Below the pieces are notes generated by a model. That model did no database searches and had not been told where the DNA came from. It saw only the letters and a list, made by a program, of their open reading frames with translations. From Flammeovirgaceae bacterium UBA6059 (GTDB lineage: Bacteria > Bacteroidota > Bacteroidia > Cytophagales > Cyclobacteriaceae), in contig DIYH01000031.1 of the NCBI GenBank assembly GCA_002435755.1, positions 20,060 to 84,059 on the forward strand: a stretch of DNA of 64,000 nt, in the 5' to 3' direction. Position numbers and translations under genes: made by a program. Positions 36,743 through 45,867 of this stretch are shown here, piece after piece (position 1 is the first letter of the stretch; every line of letters begins with the position of its first letter).

Positions 36743-37881
36743 CCATGAAAACCTTAATGAGATATTTACGCTTGGTATTCATCGTAGCGATGAGCTTATC
36801 GGCGTGCAGCACCTCTGACCAAAGCGACCGTGTGGGTGATCCTCCGGTACAGTCAGATAATGAGATTTTTGTTTCTCATGAGCAATTTGCTGCGTCAGGC
36901 ATGGCTCTGGGGCAAGCAACTGATCAACGACTGACAAATACAATCGAGACCAGAGGCTACATCGATGTGCCTCCCGGGAGCCGTGCTGAGCTGAGCCCTT
37001 ACTATCCAGGCTATGTTAAGTCGATTGATATCTTGCCCGGACAGCACATAGAGAAAGGACAGCTACTCTTCGTACTGGAAAACCCGGAGTACATAGACGT
37101 TCAACAAGCCTATCTTGAGGTAAAGGAGCAGATCACGTTTCTCAAAGGTGATTTTGAGCGACAACAGGCACTGGCTGAGAACAAGATCGTATCGGGTAAA
37201 TCAGCAAAGAAGGCTGCTTCAGAATATAAGATGATGCTGGCTCGGTTCAATGGTATGAAAGCCCAGCTAGAACTCATTGGCGTATCGCTGAAGGACCTGG
37301 AGACAGGCAAGATCACTAGTACCATTAATCTCTATGCCCCGATCAGTGGATCGATCACCAAAGTCAATATCGCTCGGAGCTCGTTCATAGCTGCTTCCGA
37401 AGTGGCCGTTGAGATAGTGGATGCCAGCCACATGCATCTGGAGTTAGAGGTGTTTGAGAAGGATGTCACAACACTAGAAGAGGGCCAGCCAATCATTTTT
37501 TCGGTACCCGAATCAGGACAGGAGCGCTTTGCTGGAACAGTCTATCTTGTCAGCAAGTCGGTTGACACTGAGCACCGGACAGTAGATGTTCATGGGCACA
37601 TGTCAAAAGAAGACGAGTCGAGATTTATCCCTGGTATGTTCGTCACTGCCGAGATCATTACCAGTGACACAACAGTCATGTGCCTACCGGAAAACGCTAT
37701 CGTGGATATCGATGGTGATATGACCATAGCAGTGCTCAAGTCTCAAGACGAGAATGGTTTGCGGCTATCATTGGTGCAAGTTGAGACAGGTCGGCAATCT
37801 GATGGTTGGGTAGAGATAGTAAGCCCACCATTGGAAAATGAGCAGATTTTAATCGATGGCGCATTTGCTGTAATACAGTAG
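36739..37881 (+). CDS. RND efflux periplasmic adaptor, CusB/CzcB-like lipoprotein
   Basis: The 380-aa adaptor has a lipoprotein signal (MSLSACST, Cys about 23). The lipoyl/hairpin region includes YPGYVKSIDILPGQHIEKGQLLFVLENPEYIDVQQAYLEVKEQ, and a beta-barrel/MP domain includes GQPIIFSVPESGQERFAGTVYLVSKSVDTEHRTVDVHG. The ATGA overlap with cusA shows translational coupling. It links the RND pump to an outer-membrane channel. No His/Met-rich metal-binding N-terminal extension of the CusB type is visible, so its metal is uncertain. Confidence 0.9.
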   Translation: MTMKTLMRYLRLVFIVAMSLSACSTSDQSDRVGDPPVQSDNEIFVSHEQFAASGMALGQATDQRLTNTIETRGYIDVPPGSRAELSPYYPGYVKSIDILPGQHIEKGQLLFVLENPEYIDVQQAYLEVKEQITFLKGDFERQQALAENKIVSGKSAKKAASEYKMMLARFNGMKAQLELIGVSLKDLETGKITSTINLYAPISGSITKVNIARSSFIAASEVAVEIVDASHMHLELEVFEKDVTTLEEGQPIIFSVPESGQERFAGTVYLVSKSVDTEHRTVDVHGHMSKEDESRFIPGMFVTAEIITSDTTVMCLPENAIVDIDGDMTIAVLKSQDENGLRLSLVQVETGRQSDGWVEIVSPPLENEQILIDGAFAVIQ

Positions 37882-38143
37882 GGTAAGAGAATCTGGTTCT
37901 AACGCTTAGGTACGTTTATAACGTGTTGAATAGAGATGGTCTGAATGCTCGAAGTGTTGCAAACACGCCGTGGCTTTTGTACTTAAATTTATTGCGACTT
38001 GCTGATGTCAGCTTCTCTTAAATATCCAATATCTCGCTGAACTTTACCGATCAGATAGGGGGTGTCTCGTTGGTTAGTGTTTGCCTAATGTCACCACATA
38101 GAAACAACAATCTAAATTGACATTGGACCACAAAAAACACGCT

Positions 38144-38719
38144 GTGAGAATTTTAAAAACTGCTTTATCACTCGTACTACTTCTGAATTTAACGGATGTT
38201 AAAGCGCAAACTGAAGCCATCTTCTACGAACTAAATGGAAGAAGCACTACCGACTTTTCAGGTAACCCTTTCAGGAAGTTCATAGGTGAATGGGGTCTGA
38301 AAAATGACCACTGGACACATAACTGGGGAGGTGAAACAGAAACTATCAAAATTCCAGGTCATCATACCATTTCCAGGCAACTAAACACGAACAATAGCCT
38401 GCTCTCAATTATCGATGGACCGGAACCGAATGGCCATATCTTCTGGTCATACAATCCCAACACTGGAGAGGTTGGGCATTTGTCAAGCTTTGGGTCCATT
38501 CGCGCTGGAACCGGTACGGGTACTGTTAGTGAAGAGGGAGATGTCCAACTAAAGCTGACCTTCGAAGGTGAACCTGAAGGCACCTATCGCATCTACAACT
38601 ACAAGTGGATAGGTGAAAATGAGTACCACATGAGATCTGTTCAATATTATGAGAACGATGAACCCACAGGCCTCTTTTATGAAGGTAATTTTGTGAGGTT
38701 AGAGCAGTCGCAACAATAG
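38144..38719 (+). CDS. Exported protein of unknown function (DUF1579/lipocalin-like)
   Basis: The 191-aa protein (GTG start at 38144, chosen because it gives a typical signal peptide VRILKTALSLVLLLNLTDVKAQ) is beta-rich, with many short strands such as GEWGLKNDHWTHNWGG, HIFWSYNPNTGEVGHLSS and YRIYNYKWIGENEYHMRS. It resembles small calycin/DUF1579-type domains but no firm family is assigned. A TTG at 38117 is a less likely start. It is followed 40 bp later by another small exported protein, probably in the same transcript. Confidence 0.55.
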   Translation: MRILKTALSLVLLLNLTDVKAQTEAIFYELNGRSTTDFSGNPFRKFIGEWGLKNDHWTHNWGGETETIKIPGHHTISRQLNTNNSLLSIIDGPEPNGHIFWSYNPNTGEVGHLSSFGSIRAGTGTGTVSEEGDVQLKLTFEGEPEGTYRIYNYKWIGENEYHMRSVQYYENDEPTGLFYEGNFVRLEQSQQ

Positions 38720-38759
38720 TTAACCCAAACAAACTTTCAAGTATCAGAATTAAGGCCAA

Positions 38760-39239
38760 ATGAAAATAATTAGTAGCATATGCTATTGGTGGATAGTGAC
38801 CATCTCCTTGCTCATCTCCATTCCGGTAGGACTACATGCTCAAAGTGAGAATGTGAAAGACGAAATCCTGAAACATGGAGAAGTGATTAGACAGGCTTTT
38901 GCTGATGGGGATATCGACAAAATCGCCATACTACATCATCCGAGTGTAGTCAAAGCACTGGGCTACAACGATCTGAAAAATGGACTAGATGAAGTGATCG
39001 CAGGAGTGAGGGAGACGCTGGCTAACTTCGAACTGGAATTCATCAAAAATGATGTTGAAAACATTCTGATCAAAGGTGATCTGGCTGTTGAGCAAACCAG
39101 GTTTTCGATAAGAGGCACTCCGAAAGATGGAAGTGACTCGTGGATATTCAGCGGTCGCACAATGGTTACCTACGTAAGGTATGAGCAGAGTCCTACAGGT
39201 TGGGCTACCATTCGTGAGATCATCCAACCTGCTAACTGA
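38760..39239 (+). CDS. Exported NTF2-like (SnoaL/DUF4440) protein
   Basis: The 159-aa protein has a signal peptide (1-27, cleaved after LHA) and one NTF2-like cone-shaped domain: KHGEVIRQAFADGDIDKIAILHHPSVVKALG (helix plus strand), a central KNDVENILIKGDLAVEQTRFSIRGTPKDG hairpin and a C-terminal SGRTMVTYVRYEQSPTGWATIREII strand. Such domains bind small ligands or act as enzymes of varied kinds; no function can be named. It is in the same orientation as the preceding exported protein and may be co-expressed. Confidence 0.75.
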   Translation: MKIISSICYWWIVTISLLISIPVGLHAQSENVKDEILKHGEVIRQAFADGDIDKIAILHHPSVVKALGYNDLKNGLDEVIAGVRETLANFELEFIKNDVENILIKGDLAVEQTRFSIRGTPKDGSDSWIFSGRTMVTYVRYEQSPTGWATIREIIQPAN

Positions 39240-39267
39240 TAATTATGGCCCGATCCTGGAAGCATCG

Positions 39268-39684
39268 CTACTCTTCCATCGTAAAATCATATCCCACTCT
39301 CAATAACTCAAAATGCTTTTGGGTGATTTCATCTTCTGAGGCTATTCGTAGGTGATGGGCAAACTTATTGCGATAGTCGGTGTGCTTCTTGACCAAGTCT
39401 GATTCGATCTTATCAGCATGATAGAACTTGATATCTAACTCCTTTTTCATCGGTTTGATAATTAGCCACGCTTTAGCGTTAGTGAATACAACAGACTTGG
39501 TGGAAGCACCCATATAGCACGGCTGCCATTCGAGCACTTTTGTCATGATGCGATCAAACGCCAGAACTAACTCATCCGAACTGTCGAGGAATATTTCTCC
39601 AACATCCTTGGTGGTGCACATGTGCGACTGATTGGTCGACTTGAATCTTCTATTGCATTTCGGGCAAATCCACATGTGTAACAA
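39268..39684 (-). CDS. DUF5655-domain protein with N-terminal zinc ribbon
   Basis: The 138-aa cytoplasmic protein begins with a zinc-ribbon-like motif (WICPKCNRRFKSTNQSHMC, Cys6/Cys9 and the later His/Cys pair). A DUF5655 helical domain (about 28-138) follows, with LDSSDELVLAFDRIMTKVLEWQPCYMGASTKSVVF and an FYHADKIESDLVKKHTDYRNKFAHHLRI block. Function of the family is unknown. It belongs to a set of three small minus-strand genes (DUF5655, DUF2461, YdeI-like) of housekeeping-accessory type. Confidence 0.75.
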   Translation of the reverse strand: MLHMWICPKCNRRFKSTNQSHMCTTKDVGEIFLDSSDELVLAFDRIMTKVLEWQPCYMGASTKSVVFTNAKAWLIIKPMKKELDIKFYHADKIESDLVKKHTDYRNKFAHHLRIASEDEITQKHFELLRVGYDFTMEE

Positions 39685-39778
39685 TTTAGACTAATAGACT
39701 ATAAGTTTTGCGATCTGTTTGGACGTCAACAATTTATGTATGGGTTTTAGTCTTCTTGAGTTCCGCATTGAATGAATT

Positions 39779-39811
39779 AGACATCCGATATTTTCAAAAT
39801 ATCGGATGTCT
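39779..39811. repeat. 33-nt palindromic repeat, copy 1
   Basis: Perfect inverted repeat AGACATCCGATATTTT / AAAATATCGGATGTCT around a single central base, 60 bp downstream of the DUF2461 gene stop on the minus strand. Three related palindromes of 33-35 nt follow at 41203, 42618 and 42689. It could act as a terminator hairpin. Confidence 0.7.
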
Positions 39812-39870
39812 CACTGAGTATTTTGAGCATTGTTAGCCAGATACCAGCTATGATGCCGATACTATTTGAA

Positions 39871-40521
39871 CTAGTCCAGTGCTCGGTTTAAAAACGACCC
39901 AAAGGGCATCATGGCTTTGTAACAATTGAGCACAGTCTTTTGAAAATCTTTCTGAGCCATCTCTTCATGGGTGGTGTCCCTGGTTACAATGAAACTCTTG
40001 AGTCTGAGGAGGTCGATAAACTCATTATCGCTAGAGTAACCTTTTGGAGAAGTCTTAAGACAGTTTCCTCGCCATAGGTCTCCAAATTGATTCTTAAACA
40101 CTCGATCTTCCATCAACTTTTTCAACTCTTCACCATTGTAGTCGATCTCTTGTCTGATAGCTTGGAGCTGATCTCGATCAGGATTGTAGATACCTCCGGC
40201 GATGAAGGTTTCAGTCAATCCAATGTGCACATAGAAATCGCTCGGGCCAGTACCTATGTCAAAACCCACACCAAAGTTGTCCTTGTAAACGGGACGGTCA
40301 GGATGAAACATTAGATTGTTATTAATCCGATTAACAGCTTTTTTTGGGGGCTTGGGAACAAGGTCCGGATCTATCTCGGCTACCTTGTTCATGATTTGGC
40401 TTGCCCAGTCAATAACGAAGTTGCGTGATGACTCGTACCGATCGCGATGACGATCCATCCATGCTTTGTTATTGTTTTCTTGAAGGTCGGCTAAGAAATC
40501 AAATACCTGGTTAAAACTCAT
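39871..40521 (-). CDS. DUF2461-family protein
   Basis: The 216-aa cytoplasmic protein is of the DUF2461 (TIGR02453) family. The usual motifs are NNNKAWMDRHRDRYESSRNFVIDWASQIM (about 16-44), RINNNLMFHPDRPVYKDNFG (65-84), a YVHIGLTETFIAGGIYNPD block (97-115) and LRLKSFIVTRDTTHEEM near 170-186. Molecular function of the family is unknown. It precedes the palindromic repeat and follows a YdeI-like gene by 58 bp in the same direction. Confidence 0.9.
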   Translation of the reverse strand: MSFNQVFDFLADLQENNNKAWMDRHRDRYESSRNFVIDWASQIMNKVAEIDPDLVPKPPKKAVNRINNNLMFHPDRPVYKDNFGVGFDIGTGPSDFYVHIGLTETFIAGGIYNPDRDQLQAIRQEIDYNGEELKKLMEDRVFKNQFGDLWRGNCLKTSPKGYSSDNEFIDLLRLKSFIVTRDTTHEEMAQKDFQKTVLNCYKAMMPFGSFLNRALD

Positions 40522-40579
40522 ATAGAAGTCATTTCAAAGTAGAACTGCTTGTGGCTTGACTAGTTTAAGAAAGTATGGA

Positions 40580-41158
40580 TCAGCTACCAGGAAGTTTCTG
40601 GCCCTTAGCAGAAAGCTCGACGATCTTTCTGATCCGGTTTTGTCTGGTCTTTTCTGTTTTCGAAAGCTTCAGCCAGCGTAGCACGAATCTTTTGCTCGAG
40701 GGATTGATATGATCAAAGAATGCTTCCGCTTCGGCATTATTGGCCAGTGCTTGGGACAGATCATCTGGCTTGATCAACTTGTCTACATCGTTCATAAAGT
40801 CCCAAAGCCCGTTTTGCTTGGATACCTCAATGGATCTGTAGCCTGCTTCTTGCATTCTATTCTCTGAGATGAGTTTGGCTACTCGATCCTTATAGGTCTT
40901 GGCCCAATGTTTGGTTTTGCGCGGAGATATCAATTGCATCGTTCGCTGGTCATCCAGCTTGCGCCTGATGCCATCAATCCAACCAAAGCATAGCAGTTCG
41001 TCTAATACCTCTCCTGTTGATAGGTATTTGTCTTTGACCTCCTTTTTGAAAGTCACCAGCCAGAAGCTTTCTTCTTGGTTGTGGTTTTTCTTAAGCCATT
41101 GATGAAGCTCATCTATTGATTGCACTTGTACTTTCTTAAAGTTTTCGGTCTTGATCAT
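40580..41158 (-). CDS. YdeI/OmpD-associated family protein
   Basis: The 192-aa cytoplasmic protein is of the YdeI/OmpD-associated (bacteriocin-protection-like) family. It has WLKKNHNQEESFWLVTFKKE (21-40), GEVLDELLCFGWIDGIRRKLDDQRTMQLISPRK (48-80) and KHWAKTYKDRVAKL, which are typical. The last third is helical and basic. Function is unknown; members of the family have been linked to polymyxin/bacteriocin tolerance only indirectly. It is likely to be cotranscribed with DUF2461. Confidence 0.88.
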   Translation of the reverse strand: MIKTENFKKVQVQSIDELHQWLKKNHNQEESFWLVTFKKEVKDKYLSTGEVLDELLCFGWIDGIRRKLDDQRTMQLISPRKTKHWAKTYKDRVAKLISENRMQEAGYRSIEVSKQNGLWDFMNDVDKLIKPDDLSQALANNAEAEAFFDHINPSSKRFVLRWLKLSKTEKTRQNRIRKIVELSAKGQKLPGS

Positions 41159-41202
41159 GATTGACTAACCGATAACTCAAAAAGGAGTTTGTCTTGATCG
41201 AT

Positions 41203-41237
41203 GAGACATCCAACATTTAAAAAATGTCGGATGTCTC
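41203..41237. repeat. 33-nt-class palindromic repeat, copy 2 (35 nt)
   Basis: GAGACATCCAACATTT pairs with AAATGTCGGATGTCTC with one non-Watson-Crick position, around a short A-rich centre. It lies 15 bp beyond the stop of the minus-strand TolC gene and probably terminates the efflux operon. Confidence 0.65.
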
Positions 41238-41251
41238 ACGCGATCTGATTA

Positions 41252-42574
41252 TTAAATCAAAGCTCCCTTCAGAGCTTCCAACCTTAACGATGACTTCATA
41301 ATGTCCGCTTGAAGATTGCTAATGATGATCTCGGCATTGCGCAGCGCATTTTGAGCGTCTCTTAGGTCGAGCGAAGTTGCCTTGCCGTTGTAGTAACGCT
41401 CTTCTGTGCGACTGTAGCTCTCTCGAAAAGTAGAGATATTCTCCTCATCTCTTTTAAGTTGGCTTTGAAGCAACTCCAAATTATTTTGCTCCTTGATGGC
41501 ATCAGCCAATACTCGATCTTCAGTTTGTTGCTGCTCAAACTGGCTGATTTCTCGATTAAGCTTTGCTGATTGAATGCCTCGATTGGTCTTCCCACCATTA
41601 AAGAGATTGTATCTCAAGCCTACACCTACTGTGTAACCCAACGTTTGTAGCTCAGCCAACTGCTGGAAATCATTCTCCTGATTAAAGTAACCATAGTTAG
41701 CAAATGCACTGATCACAGGTAGCCGCTGAGCGGTATTGAGCTTCAACTGGTTGTCTGCCAGTATCATTCCTGCATTGCTCAGTTGAATGTTGGGGTTACC
41801 TGCTTTTACTTCTTGTTTCAGTGCATCTATACTCATCGCGCTTGGAGGCTTGTAGCTGACCGTCACCCGATATCGCTTTTCTGCCGGTAGCCCAATAAGG
41901 AAATTGAGGTCACGCTTGAGGTTGTTTTTAGCCACGAATACTCGATCCAGTAGTGACTGATCTTGGTTCAAGTCAGTCTTGGCATTGAGCACTGCTAGGC
42001 CCGTGACCCTCCCGAAACTGAACTGATCCTCAACTTTTTTTAGTCGATCTTCACCGATCTCTACATTCTGAGTGAGCAGCTCCTCTTGTCTTTGTAGCTT
42101 GGCGATCTCAAGGAAAAGATCCGCTACATTGACAATCGTCTGATTGATAGTGGCCTGCTGCTGGAAGTAGGCCAGGTCTTTCTGGTCTTGTAGCAGTCGG
42201 TATTGATACCTTCCACTAAAGCCACCTAAAAGCACGTAATCTGCTTGAAGTACGGCCGTGTAGGTGGTCGTCGCAGCGGCATTATCATTAATCGCGACAG
42301 TGGACGGATTATCCTGGAAAGTTCGTATCAAAGCCTCCGTATCCGAATTTTGGTAGCTGGCATTGCCAATCAAGCTAATGGTCGGTACAAGTCCAGCATT
42401 TCCGGGAAAGACATTGTTGGTGGCTATGTCCAATCTCCGCTGTTCAATTTTCAGCGCCTGATTGTTTTCAAGCGCTAGCGCAATGGCTTGCTCCAGCGAA
42501 AGTGTTTCATCTATTTGCGCCTTAGCACTCATCCATGTGATAAGGGCGAGGCTAACTATTATGATCTTTTTCAT
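41252..42574 (-). CDS. TolC-family outer membrane efflux protein
   Basis: The 440-aa outer-membrane channel has a signal peptide (1-19, cleaved after AKA). Its paired helical repeats include TLSLEQAIALALENNQALKIEQRRLDIATNNV near the start and SYSRTEERYYNGKATSLDLRDAQNALRNAEIIISNLQAD in the second half. It is the distal gene of an adaptor-RND-TolC operon (adaptor at 45868, RND at 42723), completing a tripartite drug-type efflux pump. A palindromic repeat pair separates it from the RND gene, so its expression may be attenuated or driven by readthrough. Confidence 0.92.
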   Translation of the reverse strand: MKKIIIVSLALITWMSAKAQIDETLSLEQAIALALENNQALKIEQRRLDIATNNVFPGNAGLVPTISLIGNASYQNSDTEALIRTFQDNPSTVAINDNAAATTTYTAVLQADYVLLGGFSGRYQYRLLQDQKDLAYFQQQATINQTIVNVADLFLEIAKLQRQEELLTQNVEIGEDRLKKVEDQFSFGRVTGLAVLNAKTDLNQDQSLLDRVFVAKNNLKRDLNFLIGLPAEKRYRVTVSYKPPSAMSIDALKQEVKAGNPNIQLSNAGMILADNQLKLNTAQRLPVISAFANYGYFNQENDFQQLAELQTLGYTVGVGLRYNLFNGGKTNRGIQSAKLNREISQFEQQQTEDRVLADAIKEQNNLELLQSQLKRDEENISTFRESYSRTEERYYNGKATSLDLRDAQNALRNAEIIISNLQADIMKSSLRLEALKGALI

Positions 42575-42617
42575 TTGATTTAGTATTTGGTAATTGATGG
42601 GTTAGGTACCTTGAATT

Positions 42618-42650
42618 AGATGTCCGATATCTCAGAGATATCGGACATCT
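42618..42650. repeat. 33-nt palindromic repeat, copy 3
   Basis: AGATGTCCGATATCTC / GAGATATCGGACATCT with a single centre base; a perfect palindrome. It lies between the RND and TolC genes of the operon. Together with copy 4 it makes a potential double hairpin in the intercistronic mRNA. Confidence 0.7.
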
Positions 42651-42663
42651 GAATTGTGACTCA

Positions 42664-42721
42664 AGACATCCGATACTTTAGAAACATTAGATATCCGATA
42701 TCTTGGAGATATCAGATATCT
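42664..42721. repeat. 33-nt palindromic repeat, copy 4, plus a degenerate half-unit
   Basis: Positions 42689-42721 form AGATATCCGATATCTT with a near-perfect complementary arm (one mismatch), ending one base before the RND stop codon. The preceding 42664-42688 is an AGACATCCGATACTTT half-unit with no matching arm. Confidence 0.65.
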
Positions 42722-42722
42722 C

Positions 42723-45700
42723 TCAAACCGCCATTTTATTTCTGATCTCTTTCATCACCACATCCAGTTCTTCTGGCTGAGTAGCTCTTCGACGGATCGT
42801 CCTACTGTAGAAGACCTTTAAGCGGTTCAACAAAAGCAATACTGAAGGCAAGAACGCCAATGTCAGTACCATACCGAAGATCAAGCCATAAGCTATTGCG
42901 ATAGCTGTAGGCTTGATGAATTGAGAGCTTACCGAATTATTGAGTAGCAAGGGCAGTAGGCCGCAGACTGTAGTGATGGTCGTGAGCACAATCGGCCTAA
43001 ACCGTGAGATGGCCGCATTCCTTAGGCTTTCTACTACTGATAAGCCTGACTTAATATGCTCATTGTAGGTAGAGATAAGCACCAGCCCGTTGTTGATCAA
43101 AATACCCCATAGGGCGATCATACCGAGGATGGAAAAGATGTTTACCGGTAGGCCATGAACGAAAGTGCCCCAAGCTACTCCCACATATGCAAAAGGCAAC
43201 ATCGCTAGGATGGTCAGTGCCTTACTCCATGAGCGATAGTTGAGCAGGAGCACGGTGATCATCAAGATGAAGACAATTGTACTTGGGCCTTGGCTTGAAT
43301 TCTGTGTTTTCGACGATAGTCGCGCCTCTCCTTCGAGCGTATACCAGAGGTTAGGAAACTCATTGGTGATTTCTGCGAGTACGTTTGACTCGGCATCCGC
43401 CAATACCGCAGGCACTGACACTAGTAGGTTAGCGATATCCGCCTCTACTCGAATCTCTCGAATGCCATTTTGATGGTTGATCTCGGTGACATTAGTAGTC
43501 TGGGTGAAAGTCGCCAGCTCGTTGATAGGGTAGGAGGCGCCATCAGGCGTTTGGAGGCGCACTTCCTTTAAGTCATCAAGCGATCTACGATCTTCTTCAC
43601 TGTACCTGATCCAGACTTTGACTTCCTCATCTCCTCGCTGCAAGCTCTGTGCTTCAAGACCAAAGAAGCCTTTACGTACCTGATCAAATACCTGAGCTTC
43701 TGTCAGGCCAAGAAACCTAGCCTTATTCGTAAGCGTCATCTCCACTTCTGGCATACCCAGTTTATCAGTATCAGTGACATCTTTCAGATCATCTCTGGAG
43801 GACAGGTATGTTCTAAGCTTGTTTTTAGCAGCTCTTAGCTCATCGAGATCACGACCAACCAGAGCGATAGACACTGGTTTGCCAAATATTGGAATGCTGC
43901 CATAGGCGAGATTGGTAGCCTCAGGTATCGGCCCTACCTCATCACGAATGCGATCCGCAATGTCGAACGACTTAATATTTCGTGCATCACCTTCCATCAT
44001 GTAGATGTTAAGTGTACCTTCATTGCTAGCTGGGCCGATCACACGCTCCACATAATTGATGATAGGTTGGCCATCCTCACGCTGTTGGGTGTAGTAGTCA
44101 TTGACCCGCCAAACAGCTTCCTCCATTTGCGATAGCTTCTTATCGACTAGCGACTCGTCCGTACCTAGCGGCAATTCGAGTTGTGCACTAATCACATCCT
44201 GATCGATGTTAGGGAAGAAAGTCCCTTTGATAACCCCTGAGGCACCTGCCCAAACTGTGAATACCATGATCGCAATCACCCCAACGATAGGTAATACCGG
44301 TCGTCGAATCGTGAAATCAATGATCTTGGTGTAGACTTTATCGCGAAAGATGGACAGTGACTGATTGGTCTTTTGCGTTAGCTTCCAAGGCTTATTATCA
44401 ATTCGAAGCGCCTTGGATCTGGCAATATGCACAGGTAAAAAGAATAGACTCTCAAGCAACGCTACGAAGAGCGTAGCACATACAACGAACGAAATCTCTG
44501 TGAAGTAATCTCCCAACTGTCCATCTAGAAAGAAGAAGAGCGAGAAGGCGAGTGCTGTAGTGACCAAGGAAGAAATGATCGATGGCACCACTTCCATCGT
44601 GCCATCAATGGCCGACATTAGCGCATTCTTTCCGTTTTTGAAATGCTGGTAGATATTTTCAGCGACGACCACTCCATCGTCCACCAAGATGCCGAGCACC
44701 ACAATTGTACCAAACAGCGATACTTGATTGAGGGTGAGATCATAGAAGTTAGAGATGATGAACATCCCAAGCAGTGCGACGGGGATCTTGAAAGCTACCC
44801 AGAAGGCGATGCGAGGGTGAAGGAATAGTCCTAACACTACAAGCACTAGAAAGACACCTTGCCAGGCATTATTTTTCAGTCGGTCAATGGTTTCAACCAG
44901 AGAGATGGTCTTGTCTTCAATGACAACAGCCTCGATCGACGTGTTATTTTGATTGAAGCGCTCAGCATATTGCGTCACGTACTGCGCATTTTGAAGTATA
45001 TCTTCTTTGCTGCGGCTGAATATCTTAAGGATGACTGCTGGTTTACCATTAACATAAGTACGTTCTGGCTTATCAGCGAAGATATTCTCCACTTCAGCGA
45101 CATCTTTGAGCCGGATTACTTTGCCATCGGGAGCAGCCTTGATGACTGTATTGAGCAGTCCTTTCGCGTAATATGATCTATTATCCAGACGGATAAGGAT
45201 TTTGCGAGAACCCGTTTCGAGTTCTCCACCTGATGCTTTCAAATTAGCTGCCTGTATGGCTTGACTTACCTCGTCAAAAGTTAGTGCGTAAGCACGCAAG
45301 TCTTTCTCTCGCAATCTTACTTCGATCTCTTCTTCAGGAAATCCACTGAGAAAGATCTGCGAAAGGTTGGGAGAAGCAAGCAGGTCATCTTTAATGTATT
45401 TCGCATGGTCTTTTAGGGTACTGAGACTTACATCTCCCATCAACCCCAATGTCATCGTATAATTAAGAATCTCTTCCTTCACGATCACCGGGGTATCCAT
45501 GCCACGGGGAAAAGTGGTAATCCTATCTACGGCATTGTTGATGTCCTGAAGCACCTCGCTGGGGTCGGCATCTTCCAGCATCTCGATACGGATATTGGCA
45601 AAGCTCTCCTTCGAGACAGATGTAACCCGGTCAATACCATTCAGGCCTTCCAGGTTATCTTCTATTTTGTTAACAACTTCTTCTTCTACCTCCTGCGGCG

Positions 45701-45866
45701 AAGCACCGCGGTACACCACACTGATGGCGATAAAGTTCTCAGGTTCAGGCGGTAGGAAGTTCGACCTGATTTGCGATAGCGTCATGAGACCCACCACGAT
45801 AATCAGACCTACCAGTATGTCTACAGTCCTCGGCTTTTGAGCCAGGAAGCTTATGATCTTCTTCAT
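42723..45866 (-). CDS. RND efflux transporter, HAE1/AcrB-like
   Basis: The 1047-aa inner-membrane proton/drug antiporter has an N-terminal helix (RTVDILVGLIIVVGLMTLSQI). The TM4 proton-relay Asp pair lies in GILVDDGVVVAENIYQHF, and the second-half ILGMIALWGILINNGLVLISTYNEH and RFRPIVLTTITTVCGLLPLLL motifs are typical. The absence of the HME-type DFGIIIDG sequence separates it from CusA. It has 12 predicted membrane helices in two halves with large periplasmic porter loops. The stop codon of its upstream adaptor gene is 1 bp away, so they are coupled. Substrate range unknown. Confidence 0.92.
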   Translation of the reverse strand: MKKIISFLAQKPRTVDILVGLIIVVGLMTLSQIRSNFLPPEPENFIAISVVYRGASPQEVEEEVVNKIEDNLEGLNGIDRVTSVSKESFANIRIEMLEDADPSEVLQDINNAVDRITTFPRGMDTPVIVKEEILNYTMTLGLMGDVSLSTLKDHAKYIKDDLLASPNLSQIFLSGFPEEEIEVRLREKDLRAYALTFDEVSQAIQAANLKASGGELETGSRKILIRLDNRSYYAKGLLNTVIKAAPDGKVIRLKDVAEVENIFADKPERTYVNGKPAVILKIFSRSKEDILQNAQYVTQYAERFNQNNTSIEAVVIEDKTISLVETIDRLKNNAWQGVFLVLVVLGLFLHPRIAFWVAFKIPVALLGMFIISNFYDLTLNQVSLFGTIVVLGILVDDGVVVAENIYQHFKNGKNALMSAIDGTMEVVPSIISSLVTTALAFSLFFFLDGQLGDYFTEISFVVCATLFVALLESLFFLPVHIARSKALRIDNKPWKLTQKTNQSLSIFRDKVYTKIIDFTIRRPVLPIVGVIAIMVFTVWAGASGVIKGTFFPNIDQDVISAQLELPLGTDESLVDKKLSQMEEAVWRVNDYYTQQREDGQPIINYVERVIGPASNEGTLNIYMMEGDARNIKSFDIADRIRDEVGPIPEATNLAYGSIPIFGKPVSIALVGRDLDELRAAKNKLRTYLSSRDDLKDVTDTDKLGMPEVEMTLTNKARFLGLTEAQVFDQVRKGFFGLEAQSLQRGDEEVKVWIRYSEEDRRSLDDLKEVRLQTPDGASYPINELATFTQTTNVTEINHQNGIREIRVEADIANLLVSVPAVLADAESNVLAEITNEFPNLWYTLEGEARLSSKTQNSSQGPSTIVFILMITVLLLNYRSWSKALTILAMLPFAYVGVAWGTFVHGLPVNIFSILGMIALWGILINNGLVLISTYNEHIKSGLSVVESLRNAAISRFRPIVLTTITTVCGLLPLLLNNSVSSQFIKPTAIAIAYGLIFGMVLTLAFLPSVLLLLNRLKVFYSRTIRRRATQPEELDVVMKEIRNKMAV

Positions 45867-45867
45867 G

